DNA of 64,000 bases from Acrasis kona (lineage: Eukaryota > Heterolobosea > Eutetramitea > Acrasida > Acrasidae), in the NCBI GenBank assembly GCA_026419775.2, contig JAOPGA020001810.1, positions 62,001 through 126,000 of the forward strand, given 5' to 3'. This document shows, in pieces, positions 11,236-22,260 of the stretch (its first letter is position 1; the number at the start of each line of letters is the position of its first letter). The notes under the pieces were generated by a model. That model did not search any database. It was not told the DNA's origin and was given only the letters and a program-made list of their open reading frames with translations. The position numbers were made by a program, and so were the translations under genes.

Positions 11236-13125
11236 ATGAGGTCCGTTTGTGCTTTGGTACTCACGTTGTTGGTGTGCACGAGTTTCCAAGCCATAAGAAA
11301 AGATGTTGCAACAGGCGGCATGGTCAATAGTGTTATCAATTTAATTCCAACACTAGCGATTATTCGGTTCAACATCGATAACTACTTAATGGGACTATAC
11401 ATCAATGATGTATTAATAAAGGATGGGAATAACGTTGAATTTCCCACGACCCAAGAAGGATATATCAACATAAAGGTAGGCGATGTCATCGCAATTCATG
11501 GAAGAGATTATGGAACGTATTTTGGGATGTTGGTAGAAATTAGCGACCTCGAAACTGGAAGAGTCATAACCTCGAGTGGTCCGAATTGGACTTGTGGTGA
11601 AACAGACTTTTACAGAGGTTACAACTATAGTGGGTATAATAATGCTCCGTTTGTTTTTGGCAGGATTCAGGCTTGGCCATTGCCTTCAACTATCTCGGCA
11701 AATGCTCGATGGATCTGGGGGAGTGCAAGTGAGAACAAACATTGTGTCTGTAAGATTACAATTACATCTAACATGTTACCAGCACCGATAATTCCTGAAC
11801 CCACCCCTACTCCAACGTCCGCACCTATCCCTACTCCCACGCCAACACCGACACCAACACCTACGCCGACACCGACATTCACTCCTACTTCTACGCCAAC
11901 ACTTACGCCAACACCGACACCAACACCTACACCTACTCCAACACCAACTCAAACACCAACACCTACTCCGACACCTACATCTACTCCTACTCCAACACCT
12001 ACACCCACTCCATCACCTACACCCACTCGATCACCAACACCTACGCCTACACCCACCCCTACTCCTACACCCACCCCTACATCTATGCCTACGCCAACAC
12101 CTACACCCACTCCATCACCAACACCTACACCCACCCCTACTCCAACACCTACATCTACTCCCACAGTTACGCCAACACCAACACCTACTCCGACACCTAC
12201 ATCTACTCCTACTCCAACACCCACCCCTACTCCAACACCTACACCTACTCCCACAGTTACGCCAACACCTACACCTACTCCAACACCCACAGTTGCGCCA
12301 ACACCAACTCCTACTCCTACACCAACATCTACACCCACTCCAACACCTACTCCAACACCTACACCAACACCTACACCAACACCAACTCCCACTCCAGCCC
12401 CGACACCCACAAAAACATTCACACCTACTCATACACCTACTTTAACTCCTACACCCACATCAACACCCACACCAACACCCACACCAATGCCAACAATAGC
12501 TTCTATTCCAATATCTGCACCTTCCTCAGCACCAATAATCTCTGTAGCTGTTGCCGTAAAACAAGAAGTAATCGGTGAAGTACCAGCCGCACCAGATAGC
12601 ACTACGGTCGTATTCAGCGGAGAGAAAGGTAATTCAACAGTAACTGGTACTGCAGAAACTCAAAGAATTAATCAAGACACCGAAAAGATTTATTTCACTT
12701 TCAAAGTCAACAAACATTCAGACTGTCGTGTTTCAGTTGATGTTTATTCGCCTGATGGAGAAATGGTTGGAAGTACCGAAGCTGATGTGAATGGAGTGGG
12801 TACCTATAGTGTTGACGTCACCGAGTTGACCAAAAAGGCTTTATTGGTTGACTTTCACTATACTGTTGGTAGAAGTTTTGGAAATGCTTCATTCGGAATA
12901 AGATCAATTACTGCGGAACAACCACTTTATTTACAGAGTGATAGTATACAGTTGGTTGTTCAATCTAAAAAGGCTGAACAGGCTGTTACAGAGGCTCCTC
13001 CTGTGGATTCAAATCCTGTAGATTCACCGACTGTAAAGGTGAATGCTCCTGTTGTTATTTCTTCTACTGTAAAAGTGAATGTAAACTTGTTTTTACTTTT
13101 AGTTGTACTTGCAATAAATTTTTAG
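11236..13125 (+). CDS. Secreted/GPI-type surface protein with a long Thr-Pro repeat stalk
   Basis: About 629 residues from the ATG at 11236, which begins a signal peptide ([19 protein letters not shown]). Residues 25-185 form a Cys-containing globular domain ([43 protein letters not shown]) of a type I do not recognise. Then about 230 residues of nearly pure Thr-Pro dipeptides, with Ser, Val or Ala substitutions, form an extended stalk likely to be heavily O-glycosylated. A second beta-rich domain follows (about residues 430-590; [21 protein letters not shown]). The last 16 residues are hydrophobic ([14 protein letters not shown]), as in a GPI-anchor signal. The architecture suggests a cell-surface adhesin or cyst/cell-coat protein. 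A head-stalk-base design is inferred; the ligand is unknown. Confidence 0.8.
   Translation: MRSVCALVLTLLVCTSFQAIRKDVATGGMVNSVINLIPTLAIIRFNIDNYLMGLYINDVLIKDGNNVEFPTTQEGYINIKVGDVIAIHGRDYGTYFGMLVEISDLETGRVITSSGPNWTCGETDFYRGYNYSGYNNAPFVFGRIQAWPLPSTISANARWIWGSASENKHCVCKITITSNMLPAPIIPEPTPTPTSAPIPTPTPTPTPTPTPTPTFTPTSTPTLTPTPTPTPTPTPTPTQTPTPTPTPTSTPTPTPTPTPSPTPTRSPTPTPTPTPTPTPTPTSMPTPTPTPTPSPTPTPTPTPTPTSTPTVTPTPTPTPTPTSTPTPTPTPTPTPTPTPTVTPTPTPTPTPTVAPTPTPTPTPTSTPTPTPTPTPTPTPTPTPTPTPAPTPTKTFTPTHTPTLTPTPTSTPTPTPTPMPTIASIPISAPSSAPIISVAVAVKQEVIGEVPAAPDSTTVVFSGEKGNSTVTGTAETQRINQDTEKIYFTFKVNKHSDCRVSVDVYSPDGEMVGSTEADVNGVGTYSVDVTELTKKALLVDFHYTVGRSFGNASFGIRSITAEQPLYLQSDSIQLVVQSKKAEQAVTEAPPVDSNPVDSPTVKVNAPVVISSTVKVNVNLFLLLVVLAINF
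11800..12490 (+). repeat. Tandem ACNCCN hexamer repeat encoding Thr-Pro
   Basis: About 690 bp of imperfect hexamers (ACACCT, ACTCCA, ACGCCA and variants) encoding the Thr-Pro stalk. Third positions vary freely while the dipeptide is kept, which points to selection on protein sequence and not simply recent slippage. Longer units recur inside it (for example a CCCACAGTTACGCCAAC-type unit), indicating unequal exchange. The repeat also keeps open antisense frames (Gly-Val), which are shadows. Confidence 0.85.
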
Positions 13126-13394
13126 GATTGTAGTGATTACTTTTGTGATGTATTCTTTTTTAAATACACCTTCCTTGGCTAGATTCTACATGTTAATTTT
13201 TACGTTAGCGCGTGTGTCCACGTAAACAAATACATTCAAAAATAACGTCCGTTTTTTGTGTAAAGGAACAACCAATCAATGTTTCAAAAAATATTCAACA
13301 CTTTTTGTGTAAATTTTTGGATGATATGGATAAGGAGGTATTGTGGTAATCAAAAGAGTTTAAATAAATTCTTATCCTTTTATATCAATCAAAA

Positions 13395-13475
13395 TGCATT
13401 GACGGGGAATTACGTATTATCGAATCCCGGTCTAGACGATGGCAACGTCCAATTCTACCACTAAACCATCAATGC
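13395..13475 (-). tRNA. tRNA-Gly(GCC)-like gene with a 10-nt T-loop insertion
   Basis: Read on the minus strand from 13475. The acceptor stem GCATTGA pairs with TCAATGC at the 3' end. An A-box-like TGGTTTAGTGG is present. The anticodon arm is GGACG-TTGCCAT-CGTCT, anticodon GCC (Gly). The T arm starts CCGGGATTCGA and is interrupted by about 10 extra bases (13411-13420, TACGTATTAT on the plus strand) before TTCCCCG. A TTTT run follows at once, like a Pol III terminator. Without the insertion the length is normal (71-72 nt). The insertion breaks the B-box, so this is either a tRNA with an unusual intron or a pseudogene. The rest of 13126-14056 shows no gene. Confidence 0.7.
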
Positions 13476-14056
13476 TACGTTTATTCAAATTTTTAATGAA
13501 ACCATAAATAATACTTTCAAAAATTTACCTTGAAATCAAGCTTAATTCAAAGGGTTAAAAGCAAGTAGCGACAGCATGATAGCTTTTTTGAAGGAATTAA
13601 ATCACATTCCACCATCATCCTAAAATATTAGCCCCCCTTTGAGCGGTGATGTTCGCTACAGGTTCTGCTACTCACATTCTCCAAGTCAGCGTAGCGTGGC
13701 TGAGTTATATTTTTCGGAATTGTTTTGGATAACAGGTTCTAATCAAGAATTTGTTTACAACAAGCTATCGGACGAACATCCAAAAACAGGCCCGAACATG
13801 AAAATTTCCTTAATTACAAAAAAAGAAGAAATTCTAAAAAGTAAATAACGGTTGAGAAGAAGAATTCTACACAGCACAGCTTAACACATTGATTTATTGA
13901 ATGTGAGGCACTACTAGTAGGTTTGGGCTACTCATTTTCATTTCATAAAAAACATATATTACACTAAACCAACATTCTCCAAAAATAGTCTTATATCTTT
14001 AATAGATAAAAAATAAAAGGAGTCCTGACCATTTCAAAGTAGTTTCCGCAATCAAC

Positions 14057-17000
14057 ATGAAGATTCATGGGGGAGGACAGTGTGGGGAATTGTTAAAAAG
14101 CTGTGACTGGTCAAACTGCGAAATTGGTAGACCGGAAACATGGAATAATACTTTAATCACGTGCGTCAATATGATGCTCAACAACAAATTTGCAATCATG
14201 CTTGTTTGGGGACCAAACTATACGATGTTATATAACGATGGTTATGCACAATTATTAGGCGAAAAGCACCCAGCTGCATTTGGAAAGCCCGCGAAAGAAT
14301 CTTGGAACGAAGTATGGGACACTATCGGTCCTTTATTTGATAATGTAATCAAAACAGGAGAACCATTCATGATGCAAGACATTTTTTTATTAGTAATGAG
14401 GAGCGGATACCTCGAGGAGTGTTATTTTTCCTTCTGCTATAGTCCAATTTACAACGACAATGGAGTTATCGAAGGAGTACTCGACATTGTATCGGAAACA
14501 ACAGACCAAGTCATAACTTCACGTCGCCTCCGAGCGTTGCAACAAATCAATGCGACAGTCGTGAAGAACCAAAGCATTCCCGTCGTCTGCGAATCAATCA
14601 TGAAGGGATTGGAAGACGACAAAAAAGATGTACCATTCGCATTGTTATACCGTTTCGTTGAACAAAAGGTGACTCTCGTGGGTTGCTGTAACATAACTCC
14701 GGAAGACATTAAATTGCCACATCCTGAATTTAGCATTGAGCATTCTCCGGTCATACGAGAGGTTCTAGAGATGGGTCAGCACAAACTTGTAAATAAATTA
14801 GAAACTCTTTTCTGTAATATTCCATCGGGCGAGTGGTCATCCCCTCCCCAATCTGTCATTTTGTTACCAATTTATGAGTCTGGTAGCCAAAGTGTCACTG
14901 CTGTTTTGATTGCAGCGGTAAGCCCACATAAGGCTGTCAACTCTTCTTATCTGGATTTTTACAAATTATTGGCCAACCAAATTGGAGCCATCATGACAGA
15001 GTCGATGGCAGCCGAGCAAGAACGGAAAAAAATACAGGCGTTGGCAGAAGTTGATAAAGCCAAAACAATCTTCTTTAACAATATTAGTCATGAGTTTAGA
15101 ACTCCGTTGACTCTGATGCAAGGTCCTGTTGACGACTCGTTAACAGATAAGCAGCATCCGTTAAATCCCGTCCAACAAGAAAGACAATTAATGTTAAAAA
15201 GAAATATTCAACGACTGTTAAAACTTGTGAATACCTTGTTAGATTTTTCTCGTTTAGAAGCAGGACGTGTTCAAGCCAAATACGAACCGCTTCGTTTAGA
15301 TTTGTTTACAATTGATTTAGTTAGTCTGTTTGAATCTGCATTTAAAAAAGCGGATATCGAACTTGTTCATGTCTTTCCACAAATTTCTCAATCTATTTAT
15401 GTGTGCAGAGATATGTGGGAGAAAATTGTTTTGAATTTATTGTCCAACGCCTTAAAGTACACATTAAAAGGTAGGGTTGTCGTGTCGCTTACTGCTGGCG
15501 AACAAGGCGTTGAGCTTATGGTCAAGGATACCGGCGTCGGTATTCCTGAGGAATCCATTCCCTTCATCTTTGATAGGTTCTATCGAGTGGAGAATGCTCT
15601 AGGTCGTAATTTTGAAGGCTCGGGTATTGGTTTGGCGTTCACTCGATCTCTAGTGCGAATGCACAACGGTACGATAACAGTAGAAAGTTGTTTGAACGTT
15701 GGCAGTGTTTTCAAAGTGGTTATTCCTTATGGTAGAGATCATCTACCACAAGACAAAGTAATAAACGAACCTAGTAAATGTTCTTCTCCTGCTACGGCAG
15801 ATAGTTTTGTTCAGGAGTCGTTGGGTTGGTTTCCATCGACTCCCTATTCTTCTTCCAGCGAGGATTCTGATAACTACTTGCCAGATCCTCAATCTATTAC
15901 TGTTCTTGTAGTAGATGATAACGCTGATATGCGTCGTTACATTCATTCTTTATTAAGCCCTCATTACCAAACTGTTGTTGTAGAGGACGGTCTGGCTGCG
16001 ATCAATGTTCTGAATTCCTCAGAAGTCATTGACATTATTCTAAGTGATAGCATGATGCCTAGAATGAACGGTATGCAGCTATTAAATGCAGTCAGGACTC
16101 ATCAAGAGTGGAAGAGCATTCCGTTCATATTGATCTCTGCACGTACGGGAGAGGAAGCAAAGATTGAGGCAATTGATGCAGGTGCCGATGATCATATCGC
16201 AAAACCATTCTCTTCTAAAGTCCTGCTGTCTCGCATCAAAGTTCTTGTCGAACTCAGGAGACAACACAATGAACTAGAAGAACGTGTGCGACAGAGAACT
16301 CAAGAATTGTATAAAACGCACGAAAGTCTTAGACAGGAGGTCCATGAAAGAATAAAGCTGGAGCAACAAAGTGTGATGGATTCTATTCGCCTCAAATCAG
16401 CCAAAGAATTCCGTGAAAAGCAACAAGAATTCGTTGACACAGTATGTCACGAAATACGCAATCCATTAAATGGTGTTTTTGGGTGTACAGATGGTCTACA
16501 TCGCGTAGAAGTAAAGTTGAGAGAGATGGTAGAACATGGTTGCATCAATGTGGTGTTATTAGCAGAGCAATTAGAAGCAATAAAGGAAATAACGAGTAAC
16601 TTGACTGTGTGTGCAGAGCAACAACGTGTTATTGTTGATGATGTGTTAGACTTGTCTAAGCTGGACAACAACAAGTTGAAGCTCAATCTAAAGGCATTTA
16701 GCCCAAAACAAGTGATTCTTACAACGCTACAAATGTTCCAACAAAGACTTGATAATAAAAAATTCATCACTCGTCTTGGAGACGATGATTTTTATATTCT
16801 TAGCGATGGAGCTCGCTTTAATCAAATTATTATAAATTTAATCTCAAATGCTATTAAATTTACTGTTCAAGGTAGTATTACCATCACTCTCGACCGTAGG
16901 GAAACATTAGATGGCAACGTTCTTGTAGAGGTGCACATTATAGATACAGGTATTGGTATGTCCGACTCCACAATCTCGCAACTATTCCAACCATTTACAC

Positions 17001-17608
17001 AAGGTGGTTCGGATATCACAGAGAGGTTTGGTGGTACTGGTTTAGGTCTTGCCATTTGTAAAAAGTTGGTGACCATGATGGGTGGTGCTATTTCTGCTAA
17101 AAGTAATAAAGGTGTTGGAAGTGATTTTTGTTTTACAATATCCGCTGCTCTATCCAAAATAGAACCGCTTCTTCGCAGTAAGTCAGGTCGCAAGTCAAAT
17201 CCCCCAATACCTCGCTCTCACGATGTTCCAAGTCGACACATCCTTGTAGTCGAAGACAATCTTATAAACCAGAAGATTTTAGCGAGATATCTAAGAGATG
17301 CAGGTCATTCTTACAAGATTGCTGCCAATGGTTTGGAAGCCATCAACATTTACAAACAAGATACCTTCAACTTGATTTTTATGGACATAGAGATGCCAGT
17401 TATGAATGGTTTGGAGTCCACCATTCAAATTCGAAGTTATGAACTAACGAACAAATTACCGCGAGTGGCTATTGTGGGTCTATCGGGGAATGCTCGTCCA
17501 GAGCATATTGAAGAGGCGAAGCAGGTTGGGATGGACGGGTACATAACAAAACCATACCATAGCGAAACACTGCACAATCATATAAAGCGTGTATGGGTAC
17601 AAAAATAA
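14057..17608 (+). CDS. Double hybrid histidine kinase (two kinase modules, two receiver domains)
   Basis: 1183 residues, one exon. The N-terminus carries a PAS-like segment (MLVWGPNYTMLYNDGYAQLLG) and a GAF-like region. Kinase module 1 has the phospho-acceptor His345 in NISHEFRTPLTL, an N-box (NLLSNALKYT) and G-boxes (DTGVGIP, GSGIGLA). Receiver 1 (from about residue 615, VLVVDDNADMRRY) has Asp664 in LSDSMMPRMNG and the conserved Lys in IAKPF. After a coiled coil, module 2 has His798 in VCHEIRNPLNG, an N-box (NLISNAIKFT) and G-boxes (DTGIGMS, GTGLGLA). Receiver 2 (ILVVEDNLINQKIL) has Asp1110 in FMDIEMPVMNG and Lys in ITKPY. All catalytic residues are intact. No membrane segment is seen, so it is a soluble sensor, probably feeding a phosphorelay through an HPt protein not in this window. 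Confidence 0.93.
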   Translation: MKIHGGGQCGELLKSCDWSNCEIGRPETWNNTLITCVNMMLNNKFAIMLVWGPNYTMLYNDGYAQLLGEKHPAAFGKPAKESWNEVWDTIGPLFDNVIKTGEPFMMQDIFLLVMRSGYLEECYFSFCYSPIYNDNGVIEGVLDIVSETTDQVITSRRLRALQQINATVVKNQSIPVVCESIMKGLEDDKKDVPFALLYRFVEQKVTLVGCCNITPEDIKLPHPEFSIEHSPVIREVLEMGQHKLVNKLETLFCNIPSGEWSSPPQSVILLPIYESGSQSVTAVLIAAVSPHKAVNSSYLDFYKLLANQIGAIMTESMAAEQERKKIQALAEVDKAKTIFFNNISHEFRTPLTLMQGPVDDSLTDKQHPLNPVQQERQLMLKRNIQRLLKLVNTLLDFSRLEAGRVQAKYEPLRLDLFTIDLVSLFESAFKKADIELVHVFPQISQSIYVCRDMWEKIVLNLLSNALKYTLKGRVVVSLTAGEQGVELMVKDTGVGIPEESIPFIFDRFYRVENALGRNFEGSGIGLAFTRSLVRMHNGTITVESCLNVGSVFKVVIPYGRDHLPQDKVINEPSKCSSPATADSFVQESLGWFPSTPYSSSSEDSDNYLPDPQSITVLVVDDNADMRRYIHSLLSPHYQTVVVEDGLAAINVLNSSEVIDIILSDSMMPRMNGMQLLNAVRTHQEWKSIPFILISARTGEEAKIEAIDAGADDHIAKPFSSKVLLSRIKVLVELRRQHNELEERVRQRTQELYKTHESLRQEVHERIKLEQQSVMDSIRLKSAKEFREKQQEFVDTVCHEIRNPLNGVFGCTDGLHRVEVKLREMVEHGCINVVLLAEQLEAIKEITSNLTVCAEQQRVIVDDVLDLSKLDNNKLKLNLKAFSPKQVILTTLQMFQQRLDNKKFITRLGDDDFYILSDGARFNQIIINLISNAIKFTVQGSITITLDRRETLDGNVLVEVHIIDTGIGMSDSTISQLFQPFTQGGSDITERFGGTGLGLAICKKLVTMMGGAISAKSNKGVGSDFCFTISAALSKIEPLLRSKSGRKSNPPIPRSHDVPSRHILVVEDNLINQKILARYLRDAGHSYKIAANGLEAINIYKQDTFNLIFMDIEMPVMNGLESTIQIRSYELTNKLPRVAIVGLSGNARPEHIEEAKQVGMDGYITKPYHSETLHNHIKRVWVQK

Positions 17609-17698
17609 TAAAAAATAGATTATTACATTGTTGCATTCATTCTTAAAACAAGTCCTTATTTGTTTACAAAAGTTTTTTATTTGGAGGTCCATTATCTG

Positions 17699-19600
17699 TC
17701 ATGCCTCTTGTGGGGAAGGTATATCCTGTTTGTTATCGAAAACGGAACTAGTAGGCTCGCTTGATGCACTAACTGGAGTTAAAATAATCTCATTTTTGGT
17801 AGGCAAAGTAGATGATGTATCACTCGACTCCGCAGGACTTCTATTACTAGTATCATCCGTTGTGTTTGTTACCAATAGATCATGGTATTTATACTTACAG
17901 AATATAAATTTATTGATTGGAAGCGCAAAAAACTTGTTCTCCTCAAACAACAAGAATGTTACGACCAGACACAGTATGGAGATACACCAAACACAAATAT
18001 GAAAAGTAAACAATCTAAAAAACAACCCCATAAGGTTGCCAGTGATCACTCGTACAGAAGACACAACCAACCAAGCACTAAAGTTTGTAAATGCAATCAT
18101 ACCAATAAATACAAATCTCATAAACTTAAGATCCCATGGCTTGATCGTGGAAGAGTTCTTGAAAATGGTTTTAAATATCAAACTACCATAAATAATGAAT
18201 CCAATAGAGAAGGATATGAATAGAAAAGATAAAAACCCTATTAAAAAGCAGCTGACAACCATTGACACTAGTTGATTTGTAACAGCAAATGTTACCACGA
18301 TAAGGATGACAACAAACACAACTAAAATATACAATAAAAACAACGTTACTTTAAGCTTTATATCTAACGTGTTCTTGGTGGACAGATTTTTTGCCTTTTC
18401 AACCATGTCAATCCACAATATTAACAAACTTCCGAAACTCATCCCTGTTAATACATACTGAACTCCAGTAAACAAGGTGTGGAAAGTTGACAACCTTGGA
18501 CTAATATCAAAATTTAATGTCAAAACTTCATCGAATATGCCAATAAACTCTCCAATAGTGATATAAATAGTAGCAATAGTTTTAATATTCAGAAAATGAG
18601 CACGAAAGAGTTTGATAAAACCTTTTTTTAAATACTTTTTGTCGTTGTAAAGTATGGGAATGTAAACAAACCAAAGTAAGATGAACACCACAACAGAACG
18701 GAGGAATATGATTATAAAAGGATCGGCCAAATACGAAAACGGTATAAAGAAGGATGTGTACGCATCACACTGCATGCCAAACCTTTTGCTATCTGTACAA
18801 TAGCACAAGTAACTAAACTCACCTCTGCCAACTTCGTTAGACACAACATTAAGTCTTTGGCTCCTCCAAGCCGTTAATATCAAAATGTCGGAGAACCTAC
18901 TCAGGGACAAAGAAGAGTTCAAAGACGAATCCTGCGACATGGCCCAACTTTTAAATTTACCGACCCTGACCATATTAAAGTCCAATAAAGTAACGGCTTT
19001 TACAGCTCCACAATGGTCACTTTGATGCCTCCAAAAGTATGGACATTGTTCAGGGCTCGTTGTGAGATTTTGATGGAAGCTGGTGCGCGATGAGTGTGAA
19101 CAGTGAAAACAATAGTTGCGAAGTAGATTGTGTCTTGCAATGAGCAACGCTTCTATGTCTCCATTTGGTTTGTTATCGTCAATTATTGTGTGAAGTGTTG
19201 CGTTAACGAATTGTCTGTTTATAACATTATCCTGTCCTGGACAAAAATATTCTTCACATTTGAAATTCATCATCTCTAATCTTCTTGTGACAGAATCTAT
19301 TGGTTAGAAACAATTGTTGCTACTTGTACAATACTTACTGTTGCATAAATCACCACCGATCCCTTCTGGAATGTACGTACTGTAAATGTGATTAGGTTCA
19401 TTAGCTGTTGTCGTCCATTTTGGTGCAATCAATTCTAGTCTGGTGTAACAAGGATAGCCATCATTGACGTCTGTGCATTGTTCAAAAGCAAAGTTTTTAT
19501 GGTCGCCGAATCCCAGTTTGACCATACCGCACCGTGATATGTCGATGCAGTATGTGAGAAACAACATACCCAACGTGAACCTCAGGACGAGTCGGTCCAT
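17699..19600 (-). CDS. Seven-transmembrane receptor-like protein, copy 1
   Basis: Two exons, 19600-19339 and 19296-17699, split by a 42-bp intron (19338-19297), giving 619 residues. The start at 19600 opens a signal peptide (MDRLVLRFTLGMLFLTYC). A Cys-rich extracellular part follows to about residue 275 (CEEYFCPGQDNVINRQF, NYCFHCSHSS, FSYLCYCTDSKRFGMQC). Then come seven hydrophobic segments, for example FIIIFLRSVVVFILLWFV, LLILWIDMVEKAKN and LFTFHICVWCISILCLVV, and a Ser/Thr-rich cytoplasmic tail. The 7-TM layout faintly resembles THH1/TOM1-type or Frizzled-like proteins, but I cannot assign it. It has an inverted near-twin at 30356-32218 with the same intron. It ends 90 bp from the end of the histidine kinase gene, in convergent orientation. 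Confidence 0.85.
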
Positions 19601-19888
19601 TATTATTTGTTCGTTACTTGACACGAAATGGTCAATATGTCACCTTTTCTTTAAATTTGGACGTGCGGATAATTTTCTTGAGGTGTTCGGGTTATTATTG
19701 TAGAATTCCAATCTGAAAATGCACCCGACCAACCAATGACACAAGCGTGACTCATTGACGCGATGAAGACTTTATCAAAATTTCTGTAATGTGTGCAAAC
19801 TTACGACGGCTAAGAAATAATATTTATTCATTTTAATACCTTTGTTTTTACATGATGGCATTGGACCTGGAATTTAAATTATATAGAT

Positions 19889-21016
19889 TTAAGAAAAGCT
19901 ACCCCATGACTCATCGCATTGGCCCCATGATGCATCAGGTACAAAAGTGTGAATGTCATCAGCCCAAGTATCAATTATGTCTCCAGGACTTTCCCCGGTT
20001 TGCGAACATGTACCAACAAATATACCAATAATGTGAACAGAATCTTCACAGTCTTGTGAATGTTTGCATTCCTTTCGTCTCAATTCTGTTGTTTCTTTGT
20101 CAAAGTAAACAGGAACAGGAAGGTTGATTGATTTTTTGTAATTAATAAATTCTTCAGGAAGGGTTACGTGAGTGTTACGCACAATCATTCCAGAGCTTTC
20201 CGAAATATCATCTTTACACTCACAAAACATGCCGGACATTGTTTTTGTAAGGACGTCAAATTCACAGGCAAAGTGTCGGTAAAAATACTTTTGGTGACGT
20301 TCTCGGTATGAAGAAATATGAAAAGACAAGGAGATTAAGGATGAATTTTTTGGATTACAATAAACTTCACCTTTGCAAACAGCAAGAACAACGTCGACAT
20401 TTCCATTCAAATATAATAAAAATTGTTTGCTTTTTTTGGGAAGAACAACATGAGTATCATCTTTACTTGCTATGCCGTATGAATCACACGGGGTATACAT
20501 ACACAGCGTGGCGTCGTGATAAGGACCTGGCCTAACAAGGAAATCCATTGTATAAGGTGTGTTAGCAATAGCGTCTAACTTGCTATTTTGGTATTTACAG
20601 TCTACTATGTTTTTCGCAATAATGTTCCTCATGTTTCTGTGTAAAGTCACTTCTTTTGTACCTTCGATGTCGTATATTGTTTCTTTATAGTACCCTTCGT
20701 TCATTGTATATGGCTCGAACGACAAGTGGATTTTGTGGAATTTATTACAGTGATTGAGTTTTAAACACCAATTAGAGCTCAATATAGTTTTAATAGTGTT
20801 GAGAGAATAATCGATGTTTTGAATTCGTCCGATATTTCTCTGTGTGCTCGGTAATTGTTCATGGGCGATGGGGCTGTTATGTGCTTTGTGTTTGGAACCA
20901 TGTTTCTTCAAGAAGTTGATTCGTTTGATAGTATTTTTAGTGAACACAGACCTGTCTGGCTCATCGAGTACTCTTGCATTTGCCAGCTCCATCATTAATT
21001 CATCGACCGTGTCCAT
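19889..21016 (-). CDS. Protein of unknown function with Cys-His clusters
   Basis: 375 residues, single exon, ATG at 21016. There is no signal peptide or membrane segment. A central region contains NIVDCKYQNSK and a beta-rich block (YTMDFLVRPGPYHDATLCMY, FLLYLNGNVDVVLAVCKG). Toward the C-terminus is a cluster of Cys and His (FCECKDD, RRKECKHSQDCEDSVHI) that might bind metal, and the tail is acidic with Trp (WADDIHTF, SWGQCDESW). I do not recognise the family. The upstream gene on the same strand starts far away; the 7-TM gene copy 1 lies downstream. The frame is long and codon use looks ordinary, so I consider it real. Confidence 0.6.
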   Translation of the reverse strand: MDTVDELMMELANARVLDEPDRSVFTKNTIKRINFLKKHGSKHKAHNSPIAHEQLPSTQRNIGRIQNIDYSLNTIKTILSSNWCLKLNHCNKFHKIHLSFEPYTMNEGYYKETIYDIEGTKEVTLHRNMRNIIAKNIVDCKYQNSKLDAIANTPYTMDFLVRPGPYHDATLCMYTPCDSYGIASKDDTHVVLPKKSKQFLLYLNGNVDVVLAVCKGEVYCNPKNSSLISLSFHISSYRERHQKYFYRHFACEFDVLTKTMSGMFCECKDDISESSGMIVRNTHVTLPEEFINYKKSINLPVPVYFDKETTELRRKECKHSQDCEDSVHIIGIFVGTCSQTGESPGDIIDTWADDIHTFVPDASWGQCDESWGSFS

Positions 21017-21243
21017 TATTCACTCTTTTTGTAACCTTATTTTTTTGAATTTTTTCACAGCAACCCGATTTATGAGACAGTGAACAAATGAGCACGCGCG
21101 AGTTTGGATGCTCAGAGATGGTCACTAACATTTACAGATGAATTCTGATACGTATTGTCGTGCTGTTAACAAATGTATCGTAATAACGTTAATAAACTGA
21201 TTTTATTCCCTAAAAAGCCATTGATGGAGAGGTATTGGTTCTT

Positions 21244-21633
21244 ATGTCAGACGAAGACATCGCCGACAAACGTTTGGGAATACCTTGGGAGCTGCAAAAG
21301 AAGTTCAGGGCTCAACTCGCAATCTTGAAGCAGACTTTTTCAGCCAATGCTTTAATAGTGGACGATTCGATTACTTTTGAGCTGAACAGTTCATTTGGGG
21401 GCCGTAGCTTCAATGATGATGTAGTCGCCTTGGATACGTTGGACTTTCCATCTGAAACAGATAGTGTTTCTGGTGGATCGGTTGACATCAGTCCTAGCGC
21501 TAAATCCTGGATTTTCATTCTCCGTAATTTGGATGATTCCATTTTTTTTGTAAAAAGTCTGAGAATAATCCTCAGGTTACACTCTTTGAGGCAATCTCAC
21601 GTTCTCGGAGTTTTCACGATATTTACTCGTTGA
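21244..21633 (+). CDS. Short hypothetical protein, doubtful
   Basis: 130 residues from the ATG at 21244. The first 95 residues read plausibly (EDIADKRLGIPWELQKKFRAQL, then an acidic Ser/Thr-rich stretch), but the rest (SWIFILRNLDDSIFFVKSLRII) looks like translated noncoding sequence. It may be the 5' exon of a gene cut off by the mobile-element cluster that starts just after it, or not a gene. It is divergent from the unknown protein at 19889-21016. I see nothing recognisable in 21634-21878. Confidence 0.3.
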   Translation: MSDEDIADKRLGIPWELQKKFRAQLAILKQTFSANALIVDDSITFELNSSFGGRSFNDDVVALDTLDFPSETDSVSGGSVDISPSAKSWIFILRNLDDSIFFVKSLRIILRLHSLRQSHVLGVFTIFTR

Positions 21634-21878
21634 ACCATATCAAAATTCGTAGCACTCAAACTTTCAGTGTTATCAATAGTAAGATAGCCGAACGTTGTCA
21701 CGTTCCAATAACCTCTTGTTATTGCGTGCAAGCAACGCCAACTACCAATACTTCTCAGTGTACATGATAAGAATTGGTCTACTAGGCTAAAAAACCTATT
21801 ACTAGGAAAAACTGCCTACTCACACTAACTTCTATGCCTTTATTCATCTACATAGTCATCATCATTCTGGTCATGGAC

Positions 21879-22197
21879 CTAGATATCGCTCTTTGACGAC
21901 CTTTCCATCGCTTGTTGATAATCTACGTCTAATAGATCTTCTCCTCTCCTCAATTTTGCTATTTTGAGGAAGTTAGCTGGAGCAGTAAGCGTTTCTACTT
22001 GACTTTCGATTTCGTAAATGCCATGTACATCAACTGCTTTGACTCGGAACGGTCCTACATATCTCACTTTAGATTTTTTCTTTGTAGGAATCTTCCACAT
22101 CACAATGTCTCCCACCGAAAATACCTTGCATCTCTTCTTGTATCTCATATTATTGAAATTCTTTAACTTGACCTTCCATATCGCTGGAATAACATCC
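21879..22197 (-). pseudogene. Retroviral-type integrase, C-terminal fragment
   Basis: On the minus strand the frame reads GDIVMWKIPTKKKSKV, then RYVGPFRVKAVDVHGIYEIE. This is the small SH3-like C-terminal domain of DDE integrases from LTR retroelements and Ginger-like transposons (GDxVxxxxP...GPxxVxxVxxxGxYxL). The frame closes after a short acidic tail at 21879. Upstream of 22198 the reading frame runs into the inverted repeat, where the strand that encodes integrase switches. It is therefore a fragment of a rearranged element and not a working gene. Which class of integrase it came from cannot be decided here. Confidence 0.6.
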
Positions 22198-22260
22198 CTG
22201 TTGCCATTGTATCTAATTATGTACTGCACCGTGTACAAGTAGACTACACTTTTTACACAG
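22198..22260 (+). repeat. Inverted repeat, left arm (pairs with 23373-23435)
   Basis: 63 bp that match the reverse complement of 23373-23435 with one mismatch (62/63). Both arms encode the same stretch of integrase (VAIVSNYVLHRV...VDYTFYT), so they derive from the same element. They flank about 1.1 kb of unrelated sequence. Confidence 0.9.

Noticed and set aside
11949-12432. Long antisense Gly-Val and Cys-Trp frames across the Thr-Pro repeat
   Set aside because: They are the complement of the ACNCCN repeat and have no start context or other coding character.
11800-12490. CRISPR-like array in the tandem repeat region
   Set aside because: Units are 6 bp, contiguous and coding; there are no spacers, and the genome is eukaryotic.
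17699-19600. Naming the 7-TM proteins Frizzled/Smoothened
   Set aside because: Cys-rich head and seven helices are present, but I could not find the characteristic Frizzled motifs; the layout alone is not enough.
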